DNA from: Cephalotus follicularis
Lineage: Eukaryota > Streptophyta > Magnoliopsida > Oxalidales > Cephalotaceae
DNA length: 64,000 nucleotides
Direction: 5' to 3'
Assembly (NCBI GenBank): GCA_001972305.1
Contig: BDDD01005089.1
Coordinates: 1-64,000 of the forward strand
The notes beneath the pieces were generated by a model. It saw only the letters and a program-made list of their open reading frames with translations. It was not told the DNA's origin and did not search any database. Below, in pieces: positions 37,301 to 45,561 of the stretch. Position numbers and translations under genes: made by a program. Position 1 is the stretch's first letter; each line of letters opens with the position of its first letter.

Positions 37301-40300
37301 CGATGCCCCTCCTGCTGCTGCTTGATATTGTTGCTGTTTTTTGTTTTGTTTTTTGGATTGTAATGAACCATGGTACTTATGTTTATTTTTATGAACTTGT
37401 TTTTGTAAGAACAAAGTTTTTATTATTAATGAAATTATGTGTTTCTTAATGATTTTATGATTGTGTTTATGAAATGGTGTTTATATTTTTTGTTTATGAT
37501 ATAGTTTTATGAATTGTGTTTATGTTATGATATGGTTTTATGAATGTGTTTTTTTTTTGGTTAATGATAATATGTTTTCTCAATTATGTTTATTGCCGAT
37601 ATTTTGATATTTTGTGCATTAATGCTTATGTTCAAATTTTTACCCTTGATTTTATTAAGGGGGAACTAATGATTTCTACCTTTTTGATGCTATACAAAAA
37701 AGGGGGAGAAATGGTTCAAAATGATAAGCTCAAAATGTTAGAGTTTATGAGAAATGGCTCAAAATGGGAGAAAAAGCTCAATATGCTAGAGTTTTTTTTA
37801 TTGATATGGGAGAAAAAACTCTCAATAGCAAAACTCATAGCTAACTGATATTGCACATTCAAATGGAACATTTCTTATGAACATTACTTATTTTATAAGA
37901 TAACTCTCTATTTGTATCACTTATGTTTTAATTGGTATTACTTATGATTATGCCTTTTTGAGCAAATTTTTGTCATCATCAAAAAGGGGGAGATTGTTGA
38001 CGATTTAGTCTCAATCCTAGTTTTGATGATAACATATTTGCATTTGACAAGTTTACTTGATGTGCAAGATATAACAAAGTTCAATACCAAAGCAAAACTC
38101 ATCTGCAGGGAAAAGACATTGATTTCCCAGAAAAGACATCGACCTTCCAGAAATGACATCGACGTCCGTACAGAAAGACATCGATCCCTTTCAAGAAGAC
38201 ATCGACGTCTTTAGTGCCAGAAGTTACAAGATCAAATTATAATGAAGACATCGTCCTTCCAAAAATGACATCGACGTCCGTACAGAAAAACATCGATCCC
38301 TTTCAAGAAGACATCGACGTCTTTAGTACCAGAAGCTACTGATCAAATTTTAATTGAAGACATCGATCCCTACATGCAAAGGCATCGACGTCCGTACAAA
38401 AGACATCGACGCCCTTACATAGACATCGACGCCTTTCTAGACCTATCTGCAAATCCCAGAAAAGACATCGACCCCTATAGAAGAAGTCGATGTGATGCTC
38501 AAAGATTCAAATGCATGGAGAGTTCCCAGAAATGACATCGACGCCTTTAAAAAGACATCGACGTCTTTTTAAATGGATTGACCCGGGAAACATGGAACGG
38601 CTAGTAAACGCACTTCCAACGGCTATCAACTATCAAAGACATCGACGCCTTTACAAAGACGTCGACGTCTTTATGTCAGCAGAGACAAAATTCAAAGTTG
38701 CACTAATACATTTTAAAATCAAAAACTTCCATGAATTATGCAACGGCTACAAATCTTTTCTGCATATAAAAAGAAGACTGAAACCTCAGAAGAACAACAT
38801 AGAACTACATCAATTCAACAAGAATTACACAACATCAAGAGAGATATCATATTCAAGCATTCTATTGCCAAAAAGCTCAAAGTGCTCTATAGTGTTCTAA
38901 AAGGCTTCTAAGCTCTATCTTTTGAGTTTCTCTGAGTGTTTCATATTGTGATCTGTATAAGTCATATCAAACATATTTGAGAGGTTATCTTGTAAACACT
39001 TTCACAACTACTTGTAAAAGAGGAGAATCCTCTAAGGTCTTGAGGTCAAGGTCTTGTGATTGAGGTCAATCACGAAATTGTACGGTGTAACGAATTGCTG
39101 CCTTAATCAATTCGAGCTAGTGGAAATTCAAGGAGCTCCCTTGGGAAAAGTGGACGTAGGCAAGAGTTAGCCGAACCACTCTAAATTCGGAGAAGTGTTT
39201 CTTTCCTTTCACTCCTTACTTTTAAAGTTTTTAAATTCCCGATATTTACATCAATATTCAATTCACCCCCCTCTTGTATATTGCAAGAGTGTTTATTTCA
39301 CATACCATTAATATGGGTGGCCAAATGGATTGACTTTTAGGGTATAATGTGAAGAGAAGCATAATAATGAAGTTCTAAAAGTGACGAGTATCTGAAGAAT
39401 TCGGAATTCGTATATCGTGAATAAGAGCTTAATTCAAGGACTACCCAATGACTATGAACAGTCCCCAGCCAACAATAGCAGTTGTCTAAAAGCCAACTTA
39501 AACACGTAATAAGGATATTTACCAAAATCAAAATAAGATTAATCCGCAACAAAGGAGAAAAAACTCAAAAATATTTTAAGGCCACCAGAACAGCATTTAA
39601 ATACTCTAGACCTGGGACCATGTCAAAAAATAAAATACCAAATAACTGATGATGAGCAAAAAACTCAATCAACAGAGAAAGAAGTCTTATTTATAAATAG
39701 ATAATAAGAAAAAGAAAAAGACAGACCTTCATTCGATTTAAAGTACACAAACATGTAACACCAATAATGAAATCTTCACCTATCAATCCAAGAATTGAAA
39801 GAAAGACCACGCACCGTGATTCTATGGTATTTCTCTTTCTTGTTATATACAGACAAAACATAAACCATCTGCAGAAATGCAAAACACAAAGGGATCATTT
39901 CAGACTAATATTCCATCATCAGAAAAATGTTATGATAATATATGAAAACTGTTGATAAAACATCACAAAGTGCTCAGATAAGGCACCAAGTCTAAACTGG
40001 ATATCAAAATTATTATTATTATTATTTAACAAACAATGATAGAACAATACCACTAAAGAGGAACTACCACGACTGGATATAACCCTTTATTTAGCATTTG
40101 CCGTATGCAGTCAAATAAGGGACTTTTTCATAAATACTAGCACCAATATATTGCGAAATCTCATAAGTAAGGTTACAAATAAGGTATCACCAATCAAATT
40201 ACTTAAAAGTAAAGTGTTTGATGAACAAGTCTAGTTGCTCTTTTCTGTGTTCAACTTTAGGAAAACATAAAAGGATAAAATTTATTAACAGCAATCTTTA

Positions 40301-42196
40301 AACAAAGGACTAGGCACAAATTTATATATATTTGATATTTGATAAAGCTAGACTCTTGATGTTTACAGACCTAATAATCATTGTCATCTTATCAAGCTTT
40401 TACACTCGATTCAAACTCTCTGCCAGAATAGGATGAATAGATTACAGGAAATAGTAATCTTCTTTTCTTTGATGAGTTAGATCTGAAACTAAGACCTAGC
40501 CCGACAGTTTCCATCCTTCATCACTTTAGTGCGATATAATCAACCTAAAACATCTCATTATAAGGGATTAGTCAAGCTTGGATTAGGCATGGTAATGCTG
40601 AGTATGGTAATGAAAGTATGCAACAAAGATGAATGAAACTATAAGGCATGATCTGTTATAGCCATGAGCCAAATTGGTCTACTACATGCAGTGGCTAGAG
40701 TAGGCAAGCATCAGACTACCCCCATCAAAAGGTACCTATAAAAACAACAACAATTAACCAAACCACAGCTAATAACATTGCTTTAATCTTCTTTAACACC
40801 ATTGTTGGATATATTGGTGAATTAGCATAAAGCTAATTTAGTATTTCATGCGGAAAGAAATTTAAGAGAGGAAAAGGAATTAGAAAATTGCATAGAAGAA
40901 ATAATTTGAGAAAAAGAATGAGAGAATTGGAGGGATGAAAAAGTGTTAATGGAGAAAAACTCTTACTTCCTTATATATTTCCTTACAAAGAGCACATATT
41001 TATAGTACAAGTAAAACATTAAAATAAGAGCAATAGAATTCCAAATGGAATTCTATGTTGACTACATTCAACCTTCATGGCATCCAAAAGCTCACATGGT
41101 TTGAATGCATTGAATTTATTGTATTTAAAATCATCACACCTTTCAAATGGGCTGCCACATTTGAATATGGTGATCAATATAGGTGTGCTACCAAGTGTGG
41201 AATGGTTGACAATTCAACAACCATTATCAACAGTCTCAGTATAATTTTTTAAATAATTATGCCTAATAACACAACATCACTATTGATACAAGTAAAATTA
41301 TCTGGGCAATCATAACGTGCCACATGGACAGACCAGACATTAATAGGGAACTCATTAAATATGGAAGTATATCTCAATCCATGCACAATTCTAAGTTAAC
41401 AAGATTCTCAAAGGTACCCAACATACTATACTATAAATATGACCTTCATTCACTCGATTATGAAACTCTTGAGTATTCATATATTCTCTTGAGCTTTATA
41501 CATAGTTCTTCCTTCCTCGAGGAAGAGAAGAATTAATCAGCCAGTTGTCGTGTTGATCGAAGATCCAGTTTTTTGGATCAACAAGCATCAACAACTATAA
41601 TTCATTAGTAGGTGTTAAAAGTTAATTCAGCATCCCACTTGTATACAATTTTACCTATACTAATTTTTTTAACAGAATGAAATTCAGTAAACACAATAAC
41701 AAATATTCTTGAGCTACAAAAGGCCGTTTATTTCTATCATCCCTCAGCAATAATGGCATCCAAATTTTCCGAATCATAACGAGAAGTAAACAAAACTCAC
41801 ATGTCCATGGTGAGTCTTCAAGCCTCGATCCTCCACCCTACAATTTCCATCTATTAACAAGGTCTTGATCGGAACCTATCAGAAGGTACAAACAATTTAA
41901 AAATCAAACTTCGAAACTCAATTCATTACAGCATCAACCAAAAAGGTATAAATTGCACAAAACCAAACACTCAGAAATACGTATAGATTCTTTTCCATAC
42001 AGCAATAGTTAAACAGCAGTTATTAAAAAAAATGGTAAAATAAATATAAAAAAAAAACCTGATTATCTTGCGGTTTCTTTTTGTAATAAGCAAGGAGGCG
42101 TGACTCGAGAACGAAATACCTCATATGAATAAACGATCGTCCGATCTTCCTCCTTCCATATCTCACCATCCATCCTTCGTAAACTACCTTTGACAT
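19331..42196 (-). CDS. EDR2: EDR2-like protein (PH, START and DUF1336 domains), 22 exons
   Basis: The protein has 725 residues (Arabidopsis EDR2 has about 718). Coding exons, 5' to 3' on the minus strand: 42196-42059, 41875-41801, 39868-39815, 28623-28558, 28257-28154, 27168-27101, 27013-26897, 26778-26738, 26619-26519, 25110-25015, 24222-24158, 24075-24004, 23886-23731, 22630-22395, 22321-22282, 22177-22023, 21921-21820, 21219-21175, 21090-20950, 20236-20141, 20069-19968, 19438-19331. Every border is GT-AG and phases agree. Residues 3-110 are the PH domain (YEGWMVRYGRRKIGRSFIH), about 175-390 START (TAILYHRLQLDW), and 475-715 DUF1336/EDR2_C (EIDLSCFSGNLRRDDRDNAR). In Arabidopsis EDR2 binds phosphatidylinositol 4-phosphate at endomembranes and plasma membrane, and restrains salicylate-dependent cell death and mildew resistance. 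No disabling change is seen. EDR2 and its paralogue EDR2L cannot be told apart here. Introns 2, 3 and 13 carry transposons. Confidence 0.95.
22960..23387. mobile_element. MITE in intron 13 of the EDR2-like gene
   Basis: Terminal inverted repeats of about 37 bp (GGGACAATTACAAATACC against GGGATAATTCCAAATATG) agree at roughly three quarters of positions. The flanks are AAAGAAAA at 22952-22959 and 23388-23395, an 8-bp direct repeat. This fits a hAT-type MITE, although the purine-rich duplication is low complexity. There is no transposase frame. It lies between splice sites and does not touch an exon. Confidence 0.65.
28899..29091 (-). repeat. 3' LTR of the intronic copia element
   Basis: The LTR is 193 bp, TG...CA, followed on the plus strand by the polypurine complement CTCCCCCTCAAGCTGGGA. 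It contains a TATAAATA box on the minus strand and a doubled motif ATGACAGGATTTCTAC. Confidence 0.92.
29050..33127 (-). pseudogene. Pol region of the intronic copia element (fossil)
   Basis: Domains in order on the minus strand are gag zinc knuckle, protease (WMLDFGASYHMT), pre-integrase, integrase, reverse transcriptase (KARLVAKGFTQTY, QLDVKNAFLNGDLHEEVYM, YVDDIIITGD) and RNase H (YTDADWAGS, ILTKSLH). Long open stretches remain, consistent with a young insertion, but the region is broken in several places, including the nested MITE. Confidence 0.85.
29645..29973. mobile_element. Dimeric hAT-type MITE nested in the copia element
   Basis: The termini are TAGACTTGACAAA and TTTGCCAGGTCTA. The flanking 8-bp direct repeat ATCTCAAG (29637-29644, 29974-29981) identifies a hAT-type insertion. 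The interior is two head-to-tail copies of one unit rich in CGGGTACCCG-like palindromes. The inner junction, at about 29788-29795, repeats the end motif AAGGTCTA. It lies between the RT and RNase H parts of the copia element, so it is younger than that insertion. Confidence 0.85.
33191..33814 (-). CDS. Gag N-terminal part of the intronic copia element
   Basis: This is an open stretch of about 207 residues of copia gag (UBN2 type). Its motifs are LQITSHKLNGNFFLQWSQ near residue 32, MAWLINSMESHISRTYLF near 88, and YFNELQMLWQELD near 148. The zinc-knuckle part lies in the adjoining downstream region. It is part of a broken element. Confidence 0.8.
   Translation of the reverse strand: MSGRKDQSSSVTCETVQAPVISQSFGEGLSLQITSHKLNGNFFLQWSQLVLLVIRGKGNMGYITGKVQQPDVNDPIYENWELNNSIVMAWLINSMESHISRTYLFLWTTKAIWNAVNKNYSDLENASQVFEIKKKLKELRQGGMDIIEYFNELQMLWQELDLQYEADWEGLEGNQKFKNHLEKERLYEFLVGLNRELDEVRGRILGY
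34340..34351 (-). other. Primer binding site of the intronic copia element
   Basis: The minus strand reads TGGTATCAGAGA directly next to the 5' LTR, matching initiator tRNA-Met. Confidence 0.85.
34352..34544 (-). repeat. 5' LTR of the intronic copia element
   Basis: This is the 193-bp partner of the LTR at 28899-29091, with five base differences. It is followed on the plus strand by the target duplication ACATT. Confidence 0.92.
34703..35452 (+). CDS. Copia RT end and RNase H of the SIRE-like element
   Basis: The open frame has about 249 residues. The RT end (KLYRSMIGSLLYLTASRSDI) is followed by RNase H (YSDADFGGYKVDRKSTSG, VALSTTEAEYI, IKCDNTSSICLAKNPVHHSR) and the terminal motif VADIFTKPLDENSFSKFR. 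In the family RNase H removes the RNA strand during reverse transcription. Only this C-terminal portion of pol is present, so it cannot act as a full polymerase. Confidence 0.9.
   Translation: MKNAKTSKTPMSTSTKLDKDEQSKHVDQKLYRSMIGSLLYLTASRSDILFSVCLCARFQSNPKESHLFAVKRIFKYLAYTPTLGLWYSRDSNFDLYSYSDADFGGYKVDRKSTSGSCQYLGSMLVSWFSKKQNSVALSTTEAEYITVGSCCAQILWQKQQLVDYGICVKDASIKCDNTSSICLAKNPVHHSRTKHIDIRYHFLREHVESGDIVLEYIPTEKQVADIFTKPLDENSFSKFRRELGLCELE
35563..35801 (+). repeat. RTCGAY array upstream of the accessory ORF
   Basis: Cores lie at 35605, 35654, 35674, 35706, 35755, 35776 and 35796, with a GTCGGC variant at 35563. Adjacent cores are 20-21 bp apart, or about 32 or 49 bp where units seem lost. A common unit is ACGTCGACNTCTTTCA. 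The same unit forms the larger array in this element's LTR. It sits between the end of pol and the CT-rich leader of the accessory ORF. Confidence 0.8.
36008..37325 (+). pseudogene. Accessory ORF region of the SIRE-like element
   Basis: The region starts at ATG 36008 with a basic N-terminus (MPRTKRTANKK, then KKSAKRQR) that resembles a nuclear localisation signal, followed by an acidic Ser/Glu patch. A central domain (SWLDNLHLLTLV, KLIKEFYMNLR, ILASILHIPHTG) matches the pattern of the ORF at 395-1498. The C-terminal part holds a clear coiled coil (FDSMQASLEEKFEQVNSRL, then NLEKDHVTIRSDF). The region is broken, with about one break. It lies where SIRE elements carry an additional ORF after pol. 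No signal peptide or membrane segment is seen. The function is unknown. Confidence 0.7.
37981..37993 (+). other. Polypurine tract of the SIRE-like element
   Basis: AAAAAGGGGGAGA lies directly before the LTR start at 37995. A similar purine run (AAAAGGGGGAGAAATGG, near 37700) lies upstream. The DNA from 37326 to 37980 is otherwise AT-rich and non-coding. Confidence 0.85.
37995..39300 (+). repeat. Right LTR of the SIRE-like element, 1306 bp
   Basis: The LTR starts TGTTGACG and ends TTATTTCA, followed by the target duplication CATAC. The U3 part holds the long RTCGAY array (38118-38666). A TATA-like GCATATAAAAAG stands near 38762, about 100 bp after the last core. Confidence 0.92.
38118..38666 (+). 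repeat. Long phased RTCGAY array in LTR U3
   Basis: About 19 cores lie at 38118, 38138, 38158, 38180, 38201, 38250, 38270, 38292, 38313, 38362, 38384, 38404, 38424, 38467, 38486, 38537, 38557, 38641 and 38661. Two of them are one-base variants. Within runs the spacing is 19-22 bp. The unit is close to AGACATCGACGTCTTTACA. A larger 112-bp duplication is visible (38158-38230 against 38270-38342), so the array grew by block copying. Confidence 0.88.
40803..41593 (+). repeat. Probable solo LTR in intron 2
   Basis: The left edge TGTTGGATATATTGG and right edge GGATCAACA...ATCAACA give LTR-like TG...CA ends. The flanking pentamers ACCAT and ACTAT agree at four of five bases. A TATA-like CTATAAATATGACC lies near 41430. 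No internal domain is present. The exact right edge could instead be 41583. Confidence 0.45.
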
Positions 42197-43600
42197 ATTT
42201 ACCCCTGACAATTGACTAAAATTCCACACGAATGCCACTGAAAAATCGAGATTCTCGCTACAATCGGAAGCTTAGGTTTGATTTATCTTTGCTTCCGCCA
42301 GATCAGTGTGTGTGATTTTAAGTGACTTGATTAATCATAAGAATCGTAAGTATTTTTTAGTCCAGGATTTGAATTCTCATTTCAACCTAGAATTTAAAAT
42401 TCAACATTAAGGTAAATCCAAGAATCCAAAAGTAGGGATTGACTTTGTAGACAAAAAGCTAGAGAGATATAAAGTAGTAAATAAAGTGAGAGAGACTGAT
42501 AGGTGTGCGTATATAGATGTGAAGTGTAAACAAACTCAAATTACAATTAAGAATAGTGAATTTTTAATAAGGGAGGGAATTAGTTTAATAGCGAAGCTAG
42601 TGGGATGATCAATTTAAAAATATTAAATAATGAGTATTTATTAGTGTTAGGCAGAGATGAATTTATATTACTTTAATTTTTATAGAGACAAAATATAGAG
42701 GGACCACGCGAAGATGGTGGTTGAGTACTTCGGTATTTGACGGGGATTGGCAACGAAGACAGAATACGACGACGTAGAGAGCGGTGATACGGAATTAAGG
42801 ATTTAACAAAAGATTCTCACTCACGTGAATATGAGGGATTCCATTCCACGTAGGTTTAAAATGGAATTCTTTTATTCATGAGTGCCACGTGCCGAACATG
42901 ATGCCTATTTATAGACCAAAAGTTGAGCATACGGAGAGAAAAATAATAAAAATGTGAAAATTTTCTCTTTTTGCTTATTTCTGTATCTCTAGTTTGGTCT
43001 ATGAACCCGATCTAGCTAAGAATTACTCATATTTTTTGTGATGCTCCCAAATTTTAAAAAGATGAGGTGGTGAGCGACAGATCTGAGAAATTGATTGCCC
43101 TCAATAACTACTTTTAGTACCAACAGTCCATAGATCGATGCATGAATCAATATGAGAGAATGATTACTTACACATCGTTATCCATAGTGAAAGTGTCTTA
43201 TTTCCCAAGAAGTACATAATACTTTGTTATAACGGTAGATATATCCTTTGGACTCTACTTCACGTGAGCAATTTTTGTGTGCAATCAATACAGTGTACTT
43301 TATCCAATTCTATGTAACTACAAAAACATAATAAATGAAGTTTGTCGATAAAATATAAGATAAAGTTGATAATTAATGTTTATATGACCGTGTACTATTG
43401 GTTAAGTGCACCGCGTGACTTGTGCACCGAGTACATATAAGAGTTTTTCACTCTAGAGATATGTTTCATTTTTTTAGTATTCTAGTCGCATCTTGCCAAG
43501 TCATCCAAGTGGAGGCAAACCTAGTTTTTTTTTAAGAGACCATTAGATATGTATTTTAGGGAGTGGCTTCTGTTTTTTCCTTTAACAAACTGTCTTGTAG
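42197..43600 (-). promoter_or_regulatory. EDR2: Upstream region of the EDR2-like gene
   Basis: The ATG at 42196 has A at -3 and is the start conserved in EDR2 proteins. The short 5' leader is probably within 42197-42320. A perfect G-box CACGTG at 42886-42891 (context GTGCCACGTGCC) and a nearby CACGTG-like TCACGTGAA at 42822 could be bZIP or bHLH sites. No clear TATA box was found at a usual distance. Part of 42700-42960 resembles LTR leader DNA, so the true promoter may be shorter. Confidence 0.4.
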
Positions 43601-43606
43601 TTAATA

Positions 43607-43781
43607 TTTTTCAAATATAATCGATAAATTTGATATTCTATCAATATAGATCATGCGTGCAAATTTTTAAATTAATGAAAAACTATAAATATTACATTGA
43701 ATAGGCTCTCCGATTGATTTAAAATTTTGTATGCATTATCTACATTAATAGAATATCAAATTTAATGGTTATATTTGAAAA
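43607..43781. mobile_element. Small inverted-repeat (foldback) element
   Basis: Arms of about 48 bp at the two ends pair at most positions; the core is TTAAATTTGATATTCTAT, with its near match on the left arm. There is no coding capacity. It abuts the MITE that begins at 43785. Confidence 0.65.
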
Positions 43782-43784
43782 TAA

Positions 43785-44086
43785 GCTAAAACCCTATTTA
43801 AGCCCCTAAACTGTTACGCGATTTTCAATTGATTCCCTAAACTAAAAAATTGTTCAACTGAGCCCTCTAATTCAAATTCTTGGTTCCCGTTAGCCCTTCC
43901 GTGAAGTTATCATAACGAAAGCTGATGTGGCTGTTAGTTGTCCGCCAAATGACGATGATTGGGCAAAAATAATAGTTTTTTAATATGGGACCCACAATTT
44001 TGACGTCTTCAATCAAATCATGTTAGGTTAAATAGGTCACAAGTGAATATCGCGTAATACTTTAGGGGTTTAAATAGGGTTTTAGC
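43785..44086. mobile_element. MITE with about 45-bp terminal inverted repeats
   Basis: The ends GCTAAAACCCTATTTAAG and its inverted partner CTTTAGGGGTTTAAATAG flank a 302-bp non-coding core. Pairing extends about 45 bp with a few mismatches. The target duplication is unclear, so the superfamily is not assigned. Confidence 0.75.
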
Positions 44087-44387
44087 CTAAAATTAACATT
44101 AAACTTTTTTTAAGTTAAATTAGGATTTTTTTTAAAATTCAAAATTAACGTCAAAATTATGAGTCCTACACCTCGAATTTACATCGAAATAGACTTATTT
44201 TAGGTTAAATTACTCTAATGTCTTGTACACACTTGATCATTGGAGAGAAGCCCAGGGGACCACCTAAGGCTACTTTCTCACCTTTATTTTGTATCTCAGA
44301 TCCCTTCAGTCATCTTGGAGCTCAAAGGACACCCGCCACGACAAAGATATACAAATATTATTGTTAACCCAAATCCATACATCAACA
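44087..44387 (+). repeat. Remnant of a gypsy LTR ahead of a Tat-like gag
   Basis: The right edge is CATCAACA at 44387, directly before a Tat-type primer binding site. The left edge was not found. The piece is non-coding. Confidence 0.4.
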
Positions 44388-44408
44388 ATCGGCATCATCC
44401 GTGGGAAA
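44388..44408 (+). other. Primer binding site, Tat type (diverged)
   Basis: ATCGGCATCATCCGTGGGAA follows an LTR-like CAACA end. It resembles the TTGGCGCCGTCTGTGGGAA site common in Tat-lineage gypsy elements, with several changes. Confidence 0.6.
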
Positions 44409-45060
44409 ACAAGACGAAAAACCAAATTTCATTATCTTAATTCCTACGGTTGTCTCCATGGCGGGAAACCTGCGAGGATTCAAAAGAGTCGTTTTGGTAG
44501 TGGTAAGGTTTTCCAGTGTTTCGAAACAAGGAATCCTCCGGATTGAACTTAGGGAAGAACCCGATAGTCATTCTCGGCAGAACAGGAGGTGGAATCCTGG
44601 TCACCAGGCCAACAAAATGGAACCAGTCTTGGATGTAACAAATCGGGAAAACGTAGTGCCTAAACAATTCACCACCAAAGGGGATATGGACAAAATCACA
44701 CGACAGCTATGGCTCGTCACCAACGTATTAGGGTGGACCACTCTTACCAGACCCTAAGTCGAATCTCCATCTCGAAATCCCCCTCCAAGAAAAGGCCTCG
44801 GGACAATGTAGGCCAGCTGACTCAACCGAGAGACTTGTTGACAGAGATGGAAACCTGCAGGATAGGGAGCCAAAAGAGGAGGCCTGAGCAAGACTGATGC
44901 AATGTCCAAAGACCAGGGATCGAAAGAAGGAAATTCTTCCTCGAGTAAGAGGCCTAGACTAAGGAGGGATGATCCATGGAGAGCCCAAGTTCACAAAAAT
45001 GCAGCCTCATGTGTTAGGGATGTTGAGGCTCTGAAGGTCTGAAAAAAAGCCCATAAAAGA

Positions 45061-45561
45061 TTGGGTTTGGCAGGAGTAATAGAGAAGCACGACCAATATA
45101 TTGAGGAACTTCTCCATTATAGTGCACACCATTTTACTGAAGAGTTGATAGAGGAACCCATGCTTAGAGGATTCAAGTTACCCCTGTTTGAAAAGTTTGA
45201 AGGCAGCACAGACCCTGGAGATCATTTGGTTAGTTTTAAGGATCTCATGGTAGTACATAATGTGGAAGATGAAATAAAATGCCGACTATTCTCCGCCTCA
45301 CTCAAGGGAGCGACGAGGTCATGGTTTGGGACGCTTCCACCAAACTCCATCTTTTCTTTCAAGAAACTGATCAGGGAGTTTGTCACCTGCTTCATCAGTA
45401 GTAGAAAACAAAGGAAGACCACAATCAATTTGACTATCTTAAGGAATAGGAACGAAGAGTCATTGAGAGATTATATCAAGAGGTTTCGGCAAGAGACACC
45501 AGAGGTTAGAGATCTTGACCAAGTGGTCGTAGCGACAACCATCACAAATAGCTTAAAGTAG
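45061..45561 (+). CDS. Gag domain of a Tat-like gypsy element
   Basis: The open stretch has 166 residues with the retrotransposon gag signature: FEKFEGSTDPGDHLVSFKDL near residue 43, KCRLFSASLKGATRSWF near 74, and SIFSFKKLIREFVTCF near 97. The tail is NEESLRDYIKRFRQE. Gag forms the particle in intact relatives. Here it is a fossil piece. Confidence 0.8.
   Translation: MGLAGVIEKHDQYIEELLHYSAHHFTEELIEEPMLRGFKLPLFEKFEGSTDPGDHLVSFKDLMVVHNVEDEIKCRLFSASLKGATRSWFGTLPPNSIFSFKKLIREFVTCFISSRKQRKTTINLTILRNRNEESLRDYIKRFRQETPEVRDLDQVVVATTITNSLK

Larger units (their letters stand above)
34608..39300 (+). mobile_element. Shortened SIRE-like copia element in intron 3
   Basis: The target duplication CATAC (34603-34607, 39301-39305) brackets the whole unit, so it entered as one element. 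Its parts are a 38-bp stub of the left LTR, the end of RT with RNase H (to 35452), a palindrome array (35563-35801), an accessory ORF region (36008-37325), a polypurine tract (37981-37993) and a complete right LTR (37995-39300). Gag, protease, integrase and most of RT are absent. The LTR start TGTTGACGATTTAG with a nearby TTTTGATGATAAC fits SIRE/Maximus. It is broken; with only a stub of one LTR the age cannot be dated. Confidence 0.9.
28624..39814 (-). other. EDR2: Intron 3 of the EDR2-like gene, 11.2 kb
   Basis: The intron runs from the donor GTGCGT at 39814 to the acceptor CTAG at 28624. About 10.3 kb of it is two LTR elements, 28899-34544 in the gene's sense direction and 34608-39300 antisense. 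Without them the intron would be near 0.9 kb. The two insertion sites are only 63 bases apart. Splicing across the whole intron is needed for the full protein. Confidence 0.9.

Noticed and set aside
36008-37325. Envelope gene of a SIRE-type virus-like element
   Set aside because: The position fits, but there is no signal peptide, no membrane segment and no envelope-like Cys pattern; the basic and coiled-coil make-up points elsewhere.
42197-42238. In-frame extension of EDR2 by 14 codons upstream of ATG 42196
   Set aside because: The extended frame begins with GTG, not ATG, and EDR2 proteins start at the MSKVVYEGW corresponding to 42196.
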